Assembly: GCA_900763705.1 (NCBI GenBank)
Contig: CAAFLG010000067.1
Span: 1-29,546 of the forward strand
Reading direction: 5' to 3'
Source of the DNA: an uncultured Oscillospiraceae bacterium
GTDB taxonomy: Bacteria; Bacillota; Clostridia; Oscillospirales; Oscillospiraceae
Length of the DNA: 29,546 bases
Positions 1 through 6,017 of the stretch are shown piece after piece (the stretch's first letter is position 1; each line of letters starts with the position of its first letter). A model generated the notes under the pieces. That model searched no databases and was not told the DNA's origin. It saw nothing but the letters and a program-made list of their open reading frames with translations. A program made the position numbers and the translations under genes.

Positions 1-1071
1 ATCATCGCCGACGAGCATCGCGACATCAACGGCCTTGCGATGAACCCCGCGGCGCGCAACTACCCCAACGAGTTCATCCAGACCGGCATTTCAAGCATCG
101 ACGGCCTCAATACCCTTGTCCGCGGACAAAAGCTGCCGATCTTCTCCGGCTCGGGCCTGCCGCACGCGCAGCTGGCCGCGCAGATCGCGCGTCAGGCGAA
201 GGTCTTGGACGGCGAGAGCAACTTTGCCGTTGTGTTTGCCGCCATCGGCATCACGTTTGAAGAGTCTGAGTACTTCGTCAACGAATTCAAGCGCACCGGC
301 GCCATCGACCGCACGGTGCTCTTTACGAACCTTGCCAACGACCCCGCCGTTGAGCGTATCGCAACGCCGCGCATGGCGCTGACCGCCGCGGAGTATCTCG
401 CCTTCGACTGCGGGATGCACGTGCTCGTCATCCTGACGGATATCACGAACTACGCCGAGGCGCTGCGCGAGATCAGCGCGGCGAAGAAGGAAGTTCCCGG
501 ACGCCGCGGCTATCCCGGCTACCTCTACACCGACCTTGCGACGATGTACGAGCGCGCGGGGCGTCAGGTCGGCAAGGACGGCTCCATCACGATGATCCCC
601 ATCCTCACGATGCCCGAGGACGACAAGACCCATCCCATCCCCGACCTCACGGGCTATATCACCGAGGGGCAGATCATCCTCTCGCGCGAGCTGTACCGCC
701 GCGGCATCAACCCGCCGGTGGACGTGCTGCCGAGCCTTTCCCGACTCAAGGACAAGGGCATCGGCGCGGGCAAGACGCGCGAGGACCATTCCGGCACGAT
801 GAACCAGCTCTTCGCGGCCTATGCCACCGGTAAAGAGAACAAGGAGCTCATGTCGATCCTCGGCGAGGCGGCGCTCAGCCCGACCGACCTTCTCTACGCC
901 AAGTTTGCCGACGAGTTTGAAAAGCGCTACGTCGCGCAGGGGAGCGACGAGAACCGCTCCATCGAGCAGACGCTCGACCTCGGATGGGAGCTTCTCTCCA
1001 TCCTGCCGCGCAGCGAGCTCAAGCGCATCAAGCCGGAATATATCGACAAATACCTCAAAAAAGGCGAGTAA
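1..1071 (+). CDS. atpB: V-type ATP synthase subunit B (5' end outside the window)
   Basis: This is the non-catalytic nucleotide-binding subunit of the V1 head, which alternates with catalytic subunit A in the A3B3 ring of a rotary H+ or Na+ ATPase. The frame is open from base 1, so about 110 N-terminal residues of a roughly 460-residue protein are missing. Visible family marks are the degenerate P-loop region SGSGLPHAQLAAQIARQA, the segment ITDITNYAEALREISAAKKE followed by PGRRGYPGYLYTDLATMYERAG, and PSLSRLKDKGIGAGKTREDH. Subunit D begins 12 bases after the stop, as expected in an ntp/atp operon. The first ATG in the window (base 40) is internal, not the start. Identification is firm; the ion used cannot be told from this subunit. 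Confidence 0.97.
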   Translation: MIADEHRDINGLAMNPAARNYPNEFIQTGISSIDGLNTLVRGQKLPIFSGSGLPHAQLAAQIARQAKVLDGESNFAVVFAAIGITFEESEYFVNEFKRTGAIDRTVLFTNLANDPAVERIATPRMALTAAEYLAFDCGMHVLVILTDITNYAEALREISAAKKEVPGRRGYPGYLYTDLATMYERAGRQVGKDGSITMIPILTMPEDDKTHPIPDLTGYITEGQIILSRELYRRGINPPVDVLPSLSRLKDKGIGAGKTREDHSGTMNQLFAAYATGKENKELMSILGEAALSPTDLLYAKFADEFEKRYVAQGSDENRSIEQTLDLGWELLSILPRSELKRIKPEYIDKYLKKGE

Positions 1072-1083
1072 GGGGGGAGAAAC

Positions 1084-1797
1084 GTGCCTACGACCACTGT
1101 CAATCCCACCCGCATGGAGCTCACGCGCCTCAAGGCGCGTCTGCGCACCGCCCAGCGTGGGCACAAGCTCCTCAAGGACAAGCGCGACGAGCTGATGAAG
1201 CAGTTCATGGACGTTGTGCGCGAGGACCGCGCGCTGCGCGAGAAGGTGGAGCAGGCCCTGACGCGGGCCTACGGCTCCTTCACCGTGGCGAGCGCACTCA
1301 TGTCGCCGGAGATGCTCGAGCAGGCGCTGCTGTGCCCGCGCCAGAGCGTATCACTCGACATGAGCAGCGAAAACGTGATGAGCGTCGAGGTGCCGCGCTA
1401 TGAATTCAAGCTCGCAAGCGAGGACGGCGGGGACATCTACCCCTACGGCTTCGCCCAGACGAGCGGCGAGCTCGACGATGCCGTGCGCGAGCTGGGCGAC
1501 ATCCTGCCCGACCTTCTGCGTCTTGCCGAGGTCGAGAAGGCGACGCAGCTGCTCGCCGCCGAGATCGAGCGCACGAGACGGCGCGTCAACGCGCTCGAAT
1601 ACGTCAAAATTCCGCAGATGCAGCAGAGCATCAAGTATATCACGATGAAGCTCGATGAAAACGAGCGCGCCAACACCATCCGCCTCATGAAGGTCAAAGA
1701 TCTGATCCTGCAAGAAGCCATCGAGGAAAAGAAGGCGGAGGATATGCGGGCGATCGAGACCTTCTCCAACACGGACGATGCCCTGCCTCAGGCATAA
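1084..1797 (+). CDS. atpD: V-type ATP synthase subunit D
   Basis: This is the central rotor shaft subunit that couples ATP turnover in the A3B3 head to rotation of the membrane ring. The 237-residue product opens with the family segment NPTRMELTRLKARLRTAQRGHKLLKDKRDEL and is almost wholly charged and helical, consistent with the long antiparallel coiled coil of subunit D. The start is GTG at 1084, preceded by a purine-rich Shine-Dalgarno (aggggggag) at good spacing; no upstream ATG fits. The length is slightly above the usual 200-230. It is the last gene of the operon, because a rho-independent terminator lies 35 bases after the stop. Confidence 0.96.
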   Translation: MPTTTVNPTRMELTRLKARLRTAQRGHKLLKDKRDELMKQFMDVVREDRALREKVEQALTRAYGSFTVASALMSPEMLEQALLCPRQSVSLDMSSENVMSVEVPRYEFKLASEDGGDIYPYGFAQTSGELDDAVRELGDILPDLLRLAEVEKATQLLAAEIERTRRRVNALEYVKIPQMQQSIKYITMKLDENERANTIRLMKVKDLILQEAIEEKKAEDMRAIETFSNTDDALPQA

Positions 1798-1831
1798 AGA
1801 ACGCGGCTCAAAAAAAGATACCGGCAAGAAG

Positions 1832-1868
1832 ACGGCGCTGCCCGAAGAAGTGGGCGGTGCCGTTTTTT
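1832..1868 (+). terminator. Rho-independent terminator of the V-ATPase operon
   Basis: A hairpin with arms at 1832-1843 and 1851-1862 (acggcgctgccc against gggcggtgccgt, with two imperfect pairs) is followed by six T at 1863-1868. Confidence 0.8.
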
Positions 1869-1885
1869 CACCTGCAAAAGACGGC

Positions 1886-1926
1886 TTGACAATCCGGCGT
1901 GAAGTATTATAATCGGTATATACCGA
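1886..1926 (+). promoter_or_regulatory. Promoter with palindromic operator for the DUF134-NifX / Crp operon
   Basis: The -35 box TTGACA (1886-1891) and -10 box TATAAT (1908-1913) are both perfect, with a 16-bp spacer. A perfect 14-bp palindrome TCGGTATATACCGA (1913-1926) begins on the last base of the -10 box and covers the expected start site, which is a repressor position. The binding protein is unknown; autoregulation by the DUF134 helix-turn-helix is a guess. Confidence 0.85.
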
Positions 1927-1945
1927 AAATGAAGGAGGTGCAGCC

Positions 1946-2704
1946 ATGCCGAGACCATCCCGCAGCCGCAGGATCTGCGCCGAGCCGCAGGTCAAAACCT
2001 TCTCGCCCGACAGCCCCGTATCCGGCGGGCCGATCCTGCTGACGCTGGACGAATACGAGGTCATTCGGCTGGTGGACCTACAGCAGCGGACGCACGAGCA
2101 GTGCGCCGCGCAGATGGACATTTCCCGCTCGACCGTGCAGGAGATCTACGAGAGCGCACGGCGCAAGCTCGCAGCCTGCCTCGTCCACGGGAAGCCCCTG
2201 CGCATCGGCGGCGGAAACTGCCGCATCTGCGGCGGACAGGAGCGGCAGGGCTGCATCCCCGCTTGCAGCAGATGCGAACACAAATACAAAGGAGATACCA
2301 TCATGAAAATCGCAGTTACCTATGAAAACGGCATGATCTTCCAGCACTTTGGACACACCGCGCAGTTCAAGCTCTACGACGTATCGGACGGCAGGATCGT
2401 CCGCGCGGAGGTGGTCGATACCAACGGCAGCGGCCACGGCGCGCTGGCGGGCTTTCTGATGCAGCGCGGCGTGGATACCCTGATCTGCGGCGGCATCGGC
2501 GGCGGCGCGCAGGCGGCGCTGGCAGAGGCGGGCATCAAGCTCTACGGCGGTGTCAGCGGCGAGGCAGATGCGGCGGTCGCCGCGCTGCTGGTCGGCAATC
2601 TCGGCTATGATCCCAACGTTCACTGCGACCACCATGACCACGAGCACGGCGAGGGCGGCCATACCTGCGGCGACCACGGCTGCGGTCATCACAGCTGCCA
2701 CTGA
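1946..2704 (+). CDS. DUF134 DNA-binding domain fused to a NifX/NafY-type metallocluster-binding domain with a His-rich tail
   Basis: The 252-residue protein has two parts. Residues 1-105 are a DUF134 domain (MPRPSRSRR start, LDEYEVIRLVDLQQ, and a helix-turn-helix like sigma-70 region 4, AAQMDISRSTVQEIYESARRKL), followed by a cysteine-rich linker (CRICGG, CIPAC, C near residue 112). From M120 (MKIAVTYENGMIFQHFGHTAQFKLYDV) to about residue 225 it is a dinitrogenase iron-molybdenum cofactor (NifX/NifB C-terminal) domain. The last 27 residues hold about ten His and four Cys, a likely metal-binding tail. DUF134 and NifX-family genes are commonly neighbours in anaerobes; here they are in one frame. 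The start has a strong SD (gaaggaggtg). A second SD and ATG sit at the domain junction (2288-2305), so a free NifX-like protein may also be made. The Crp-type gene begins one base after the stop. The cofactor is not known. Confidence 0.88.
   Translation: MPRPSRSRRICAEPQVKTFSPDSPVSGGPILLTLDEYEVIRLVDLQQRTHEQCAAQMDISRSTVQEIYESARRKLAACLVHGKPLRIGGGNCRICGGQERQGCIPACSRCEHKYKGDTIMKIAVTYENGMIFQHFGHTAQFKLYDVSDGRIVRAEVVDTNGSGHGALAGFLMQRGVDTLICGGIGGGAQAALAEAGIKLYGGVSGEADAAVAALLVGNLGYDPNVHCDHHDHEHGEGGHTCGDHGCGHHSCH
2288..2305 (+). promoter_or_regulatory. Internal ribosome binding site and ATG at the NifX domain boundary
   Basis: AAAGGAG (2288-2294) lies 8 bases before an in-frame ATG (2303-2305) that is residue 120 of the fusion and exactly the first residue expected of a stand-alone NifX-family protein. 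Initiation here would give a 133-residue product (2303-2704). That it is used is inference. Confidence 0.65.
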
Positions 2705-2705
2705 G

Positions 2706-3362
2706 ATGGAAAATATGCTGGAGCGGCTTCCCTTCTGGCCCTCGCTGAGCGAGCGGGAGAAAGACATGGTGCGGCGCAGCGCCGTCCTGCGCCGCTACGA
2801 AAAGGGCGCGCTCATCCACGATGGCAGCAAGGAATGTCTTGGACTGCTGCTTTTGCTCTCCGGCGAGATGCGCACCTATCTTCTCTCCGATGAGGGGCGC
2901 GAGGTGACGCTCTTTCGCCTGTATGCGGGCGATGTGTGCGTGCTGTCAGCCTCCTGCGTCATCAGCCAGCTCACCTTTGATACGCAGATCAGCGCCCAGC
3001 AGGAAACAGAGGTCCTCGTCATCCCCGCAAGCATCGTCGCCGCACTCCGTGAAGAGAACCTTTCTACGCGCTGCTTTCTCTATGAACTGGCGACCCAGCG
3101 CTTTTCCGACGTGATGTGGGCGATGCAGCAGATCTTATTCAAGGGGCTCGATCGGCGTCTTGCGGGCTTTCTTCTTGACGAGGCGGAGCGCACCGGCTCT
3201 TCCACCATCCGCATGACGCATGAGCAGATTGCCCAGCACATCAGCTCGGCGCGCGAGGCCGTGGCGCGGATGCTCAAAAGCTTTTCCGAGGATGGCCTTG
3301 TTGCGCTCAAGCGCGGCGCGATCACGCTGTTGGACGTGGACGAATTGAAGAAACTGCAATGA
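2706..3362 (+). CDS. Crp/Fnr-family transcriptional regulator
   Basis: The 218-residue protein has an N-terminal cyclic-nucleotide-binding-type beta-barrel (residues 15-125; LLLLLSGEMRTYLL, EVTLFRLYAGDVC), a long dimer helix and a C-terminal winged helix-turn-helix (MTHEQIAQHISSAREAVARMLKSF). There is no N-terminal Cys cluster, so it is not a classical oxygen-sensing FNR. Cysteines C78 and C84 (DVCVLSASC) lie in the sensor barrel and could act as a thiol switch; this is inference. The chosen ATG starts one base after the upstream stop without a clear SD, which implies translational coupling. A Crp-like site lies in front of the FTR-like/thioredoxin genes 2 kb downstream and is a candidate target. 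The effector is unknown. Confidence 0.9.
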   Translation: MENMLERLPFWPSLSEREKDMVRRSAVLRRYEKGALIHDGSKECLGLLLLLSGEMRTYLLSDEGREVTLFRLYAGDVCVLSASCVISQLTFDTQISAQQETEVLVIPASIVAALREENLSTRCFLYELATQRFSDVMWAMQQILFKGLDRRLAGFLLDEAERTGSSTIRMTHEQIAQHISSAREAVARMLKSFSEDGLVALKRGAITLLDVDELKKLQ

Positions 3363-3411
3363 TGCATAAAAAATGTGCAGGATATCTCCGAAAGCATAGC
3401 GAAAAAACGCG

Positions 3412-3440
3412 ATCCCCGTGCTTGACAGTGCGGGGATTTT
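3412..3440 (+). terminator. Terminator hairpin downstream of the Crp-type gene
   Basis: Arms ATCCCCG (3412-3418) and CGGGGAT (3431-3437) are followed by a short run of T ending at 3440. The 12-base loop contains the TTGACA -35 box of the next gene. Confidence 0.6.
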
Positions 3441-3467
3441 CCGTATAATGATATTGAACATTGTTCA
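3422..3467 (+). promoter_or_regulatory. Promoter and operator of the first TetR gene
   Basis: TTGACA (3422-3427) and TATAAT (3444-3449) are separated by 16 bp. A 13-bp palindrome TGAACATTGTTCA (3455-3467; TGAAC-N3-GTTCA) covers the expected start site. The same half-sites recur at 4087-4099 in front of the next genes, so this is very likely the TetR autoregulatory operator. Confidence 0.87.
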
Positions 3468-3484
3468 TATTGAGAGGGAAACGT

Positions 3485-4042
3485 ATGAATACGGTCGTAA
3501 CATCTAAAGATGAGATCCTGAAGGCCAGCCGGGAACTGATCCGGCAGCAGGGATGGTCTGCGGTGAGCATCCGCTCCGTTGCGGCGGCGTGCGGCGTGTC
3601 GGTCGGCTCGATCTACAACTATTTCAGTTCCAAGTCGGATCTGATCGGCGCGACGGTGGAAAGCGTCTGGTGCGAGATCTTCCGCCGCCCGGAGGATGAC
3701 GCCGTTTTTCACGATGTACAGGCCTGTATCACGTGGATCTATGCGCGCATGGCCTACGGCTATGAGCGCTATCCGGGCTTTTTTACCCTCCATTCTCTCG
3801 GCTTTATGCGGGAGGAGAAGGATGACGGCAAGCGGCGGATGCAGCAGACCTGGCAGCACATTTTCAAAGGCCTCTGCACAGTCCTGAAACAGGATGAGAA
3901 GATCCGAAAGGATGCTTTCAACGAGCACTTCACGGCGGAAAAATTTGCCGGCGTGCTTTTTTCTCAGATGCTCTCGGCACTGCTGCAGCAGGACTATGAT
4001 CCCTCTGCCGTGCTGGAGATCGTACGCAGAACGCTTTATTAA
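3485..4042 (+). CDS. TetR/AcrR-family repressor
   Basis: The 185-residue protein has a typical TetR N-terminal helix-turn-helix (residues 5-52: KDEILKASRELIRQQGWSAV, VAAACGVSVGSIYNYFSSKSDL) and a divergent C-terminal ligand domain of about 130 residues. An ATG lies 24 bases upstream (3461) but falls inside the operator; the ATG at 3485 has a proper SD (gagaggg) and is chosen. It is flanked by its own promoter-operator and by a strong hairpin terminator. A second copy of its presumed operator precedes the two membrane-protein genes that follow, so it probably represses both itself and them. The inducing ligand cannot be guessed from sequence. Confidence 0.92.
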   Translation: MNTVVTSKDEILKASRELIRQQGWSAVSIRSVAAACGVSVGSIYNYFSSKSDLIGATVESVWCEIFRRPEDDAVFHDVQACITWIYARMAYGYERYPGFFTLHSLGFMREEKDDGKRRMQQTWQHIFKGLCTVLKQDEKIRKDAFNEHFTAEKFAGVLFSQMLSALLQQDYDPSAVLEIVRRTLY

Positions 4043-4043
4043 A

Positions 4044-4075
4044 ATAAAATTCCCACCGCGCCGTGGGAATTTTAT
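4044..4075 (+). terminator. Perfect hairpin terminator after TetR
   Basis: Thirteen-base-pair arms (4044-4056 and 4063-4075, core ATTCCCAC/GTGGGAAT) with a 6-base loop and T-rich 3' arm. It begins two bases after the tetR stop codon. Confidence 0.8.
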
Positions 4076-4086
4076 ATCCCACAAAA

Positions 4087-4099
4087 TGAACCGTGTTCA
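4087..4099 (+). promoter_or_regulatory. Second TetR operator copy before the membrane-protein pair
   Basis: TGAACCGTGTTCA (4087-4099) has the same TGAAC-N3-GTTCA form as the site on the tetR promoter. It lies 20 bases before the start of the next gene. No clean promoter is visible; a poor TTATAT box at 4072-4077 would put the start site just upstream of the operator. Confidence 0.75.
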
Positions 4100-4119
4100 C
4101 CAAAAGGAGGTACCTTACG

Positions 4120-4587
4120 ATGGTAAAAAGAAATACGCTGCTGCTCCTCGCGTGCCTTGTGTGGAGCGCAGCAGGCTTCAACATTCTTCGCATCGGACTC
4201 TCGGCGTATCCTGCCTACCGCGCGCTTGTCAACTATCTGCTGTCGGCAGTGGTGTTCGCCGTCTTTCAGAAGTTCATTTTCGGGCGGCTCGTCAAAAAGC
4301 ACACCGCGCGCATCAGCGCCTACGAGGAGGAGCGCCATTTCTTCCTCAAGTTTTTTGATCTTAAGTCCTTTGCAATCATGGCGGTGATGATGAGCGGCGG
4401 CATCGCGCTGCGGTCAAGCGGGCTCGCGCCTGAGCGCTTCATCGCATTTTTCTACACCGGTCTCGGCGCTTCGCTTCTGCTGGCGGGGCTGCTGTTTGGC
4501 TGCAACTTCGGCAAGGCGGCAAAAGCCGCCGCCAAGAGCAACGAATCATTCAGGAAAAGAGGAAAAAACTATGCAGGCAATCGTTGA
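4120..4587 (+). CDS. Small integral membrane protein of unknown function
   Basis: I do not recognise this 155-residue protein. It shows about four hydrophobic segments: residues 5-22 (LLLLACLVWSAAGFNILRIG), 30-50 (including NYLLSAVVFAVFQ), 80-100 (FAIMAVMMSGGIALRSSG) and 105-125 (AFFYTGLGASLLLAGLLFG). A charged, Arg/Lys-rich loop lies between segments 2 and 3, and the C-terminus is basic. The ATG at 4120 is preceded by a full AAAAGGAGG site; the upstream ATG at 4093 lies inside the operator and is rejected. Its end overlaps the next gene by 17 bases, so the two are translated together and may form one complex. It is probably repressed by the adjacent TetR. Confidence 0.85.
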   Translation: MVKRNTLLLLACLVWSAAGFNILRIGLSAYPAYRALVNYLLSAVVFAVFQKFIFGRLVKKHTARISAYEEERHFFLKFFDLKSFAIMAVMMSGGIALRSSGLAPERFIAFFYTGLGASLLLAGLLFGCNFGKAAKAAAKSNESFRKRGKNYAGNR

Positions 4588-5236
4588 AACACTTTTTGAT
4601 GCTGTTTATCTCATCTCGGTCATCACCATCGGTATTCTGATGATCCGCGGGAGCAAGGGCAACGCTCAGTTCAAGCTCTTCGGTCTGATGGCGGTCGTGC
4701 TTGGTGCGGGCGACTCGTTCCATCTCGTTCCCCGTGCGCTGGCGCTGTGCACCACAGGCCTTGAAAACTATACCGTTCCACTCGGCCTTGGCAAGTGGAT
4801 CACCTCGATCACGATGACGGTCTTCTATGTGCTGCTCTACTATGTGTGGCGCAAGCGCTATGAGATCAAGGGCAAGGCGGGCTTGACCGCCGCCGTGTAC
4901 GGCCTTGCCGCCGCGCGCGTCATTCTCTGCATGATGCCGCAGAACCAGTGGCTGAGCGCCGCCTCCCCGCTTTCCTGGGGCATCTACCGCAACATTCCCT
5001 TCGCTATTCTGGGCCTTCTCATCATCGTGCTCTTCTACCGCAGCGCCAAGGAGCGCAGCGACAGCGCCTTCCGCTGGATGTGGCTGACCATCGTGCTGAG
5101 CTTTGGCTTCTATATCCCCGTGGTGCTGTGGGCGGATACGATCCCCATGATCGGTATGCTGATGATCCCCAAGACCTGCGCCTATGTGTGGACAGTGCTG
5201 ATCGGCTACCGCGCCATGAAGCAGGAGTGCAAGTAA
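4571..5236 (+). CDS. Seven-helix membrane protein of unknown function
   Basis: This 221-residue, very hydrophobic protein is predicted by eye to have seven membrane segments (roughly residues 8-26, 33-50, 72-95, 105-122, 138-155, 168-190, 195-213). The most distinctive motif is GDSFHLVPR at residues 47-55 near the end of helix 2, with an embedded Asp and His that could be functional. It is not a recognisable transporter, rhodopsin or kinase sensor (there is no retinal-lysine pattern that I can support). The start ATG at 4571 lies within the end of the upstream membrane gene and has a purine-rich SD (aggaaaagagg). It is the last gene of the TetR-controlled pair, followed by a terminator. Confidence 0.85.
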   Translation: MQAIVETLFDAVYLISVITIGILMIRGSKGNAQFKLFGLMAVVLGAGDSFHLVPRALALCTTGLENYTVPLGLGKWITSITMTVFYVLLYYVWRKRYEIKGKAGLTAAVYGLAAARVILCMMPQNQWLSAASPLSWGIYRNIPFAILGLLIIVLFYRSAKERSDSAFRWMWLTIVLSFGFYIPVVLWADTIPMIGMLMIPKTCAYVWTVLIGYRAMKQECK

Positions 5237-5247
5237 GAAAAAGTGAG

Positions 5248-5279
5248 AAAATCCGACGCCGTTGTGCGCCGGATTTTTT
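5248..5279 (+). terminator. Rho-independent terminator after the membrane pair
   Basis: Arms aaatccgacgc and gcgccggattt (one mismatch) around a short loop, ending in six T. Confidence 0.8.
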
Positions 5280-5285
5280 GCCAAT

Positions 5286-5326
5286 GTGACTTTGTCACGG
5301 AAAGCCGCGTGCTTTCGCGCTATGAT
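5286..5326 (+). promoter_or_regulatory. Activator-type promoter with Crp-like site for the FTR-like/thioredoxin operon
   Basis: A perfect palindrome GTGACTTTGTCAC (5286-5298) precedes a -10 box TATGAT (5321-5326). No acceptable -35 box exists at the right spacing. The palindrome centre lies about 41 bases before the predicted start site, the position used by class II Crp/Fnr activators. The half-site TGTGAC is Crp-like, though the spacing is one base shorter than the E. coli site. The Crp-type regulator at 2706 is the obvious candidate. Confidence 0.72.
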
Positions 5327-5356
5327 AGAGCCACAACAAAGAAAGAGGGGAAGCAC

Positions 5357-5560
5357 ATGAAGATCACACTCAATCCCGATCAGGAGATCGTTCAGACCAT
5401 TCGCGAGGGCCTCAAGCGCACCGGCGGGTACTGTCCCTGCCGCAGAGAGCGCACGGAGGAAACAAAGTGTATGTGTAAGGAGTTTAAAGATCAGATCGCC
5501 GACCCGGCCTACGAGGGCTTCTGCCACTGTATGCTCTACTATAAGTCCTTGCAGGAATAA
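5357..5560 (+). CDS. Ferredoxin-thioredoxin reductase catalytic-subunit-like protein
   Basis: This 67-residue protein carries the three Cys pairs of the FTR catalytic subunit: CPCR (C26, C28), CMC (C38, C40) and CHCMLYYK (C56, C58). In plant FTR these hold a [4Fe-4S] cluster next to a redox disulfide that passes ferredoxin electrons to thioredoxin. Here the spacing is CxC-x9-CxC-x15-CxC instead of x16 and x8, so the middle pair is shifted while the total span is kept. The gene lies 71 bases upstream of thioredoxin in the same transcription unit, which supports the role. The start has a GAGAGGGGAAGC ribosome site. The electron donor (ferredoxin or other) and the absence of a variable subunit are open points. 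Confidence 0.87.
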   Translation: MKITLNPDQEIVQTIREGLKRTGGYCPCRRERTEETKCMCKEFKDQIADPAYEGFCHCMLYYKSLQE

Positions 5561-5567
5561 AAGAGCC

Positions 5568-5584
5568 GCCCGCGCATGGCGGGC
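5568..5584 (+). other. Intercistronic hairpin between the FTR-like and thioredoxin genes
   Basis: Six-base-pair arms GCCCGC (5568-5573) and GCGGGC (5579-5584) with no T-run. It is more likely an mRNA processing or stability element than a terminator. Confidence 0.4.
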
Positions 5585-5631
5585 AAAATGAAGAAAACGC
5601 TGAAAAAAGAAAACAGAAAGGAGCCTTACCC

Positions 5632-5952
5632 ATGGCTGAACGAAACATCACCGCTTTGAATTTTGAAACCGAGGTATTGCAGTCCGACAAACCCGTCCTG
5701 CTGGACTTTTACGCCAACTGGTGCGGCCCGTGCAAAATGCTCGCCCCCGTGCTGCACGAGATCGCCGAGGAGAACGCCGATACCCTGAGGGTCGGCAAGA
5801 TCAATGTGGACGAGCAGATGGAGCTTGCCATGCGCTTTCAGGTGGACAGCATCCCGATGCTGGTGCTCTTTAAGGACGGAAAGGCCGTCGCAAAGACGGT
5901 GGGCTACCGCTCCAAGGAAGAGCTTACCAAGCTGGTGCAGAGCGTGCAGTAA
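5632..5952 (+). CDS. trxA: Thioredoxin
   Basis: This is a 106-residue cytosolic protein disulfide reductant with the canonical active site WCGPCK (C31 and C34) after LLDFYANW, and the cis-proline loop SIPML. The length is standard for a single-domain thioredoxin without signal peptide. The ATG at 5632 has an AAAGGAG site 8-10 bases upstream. It is co-transcribed with the FTR-like protein, and no NADPH-thioredoxin reductase is nearby. The pair therefore looks like a ferredoxin-driven thioredoxin system suited to an anaerobe. The unit probably depends on the Crp-like site upstream and ends at a perfect terminator. Confidence 0.97.
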   Translation: MAERNITALNFETEVLQSDKPVLLDFYANWCGPCKMLAPVLHEIAEENADTLRVGKINVDEQMELAMRFQVDSIPMLVLFKDGKAVAKTVGYRSKEELTKLVQSVQ

Positions 5953-5967
5953 GCCGGACTTGACGCC

Positions 5968-5999
5968 AAAAGACCTCCCCGCAGCCGGGGAGGTCTTTT
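5968..5999 (+). terminator. Bidirectional terminator between trxA and dinB
   Basis: A perfect 13-bp stem (AAAAGACCTCCCC against GGGGAGGTCTTTT) with a 6-base loop. The A- and T-rich arms allow it to serve both convergent genes. Confidence 0.92.
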
Positions 6000-6017
6000 C
6001 CATACGTGCTGCCGCCG

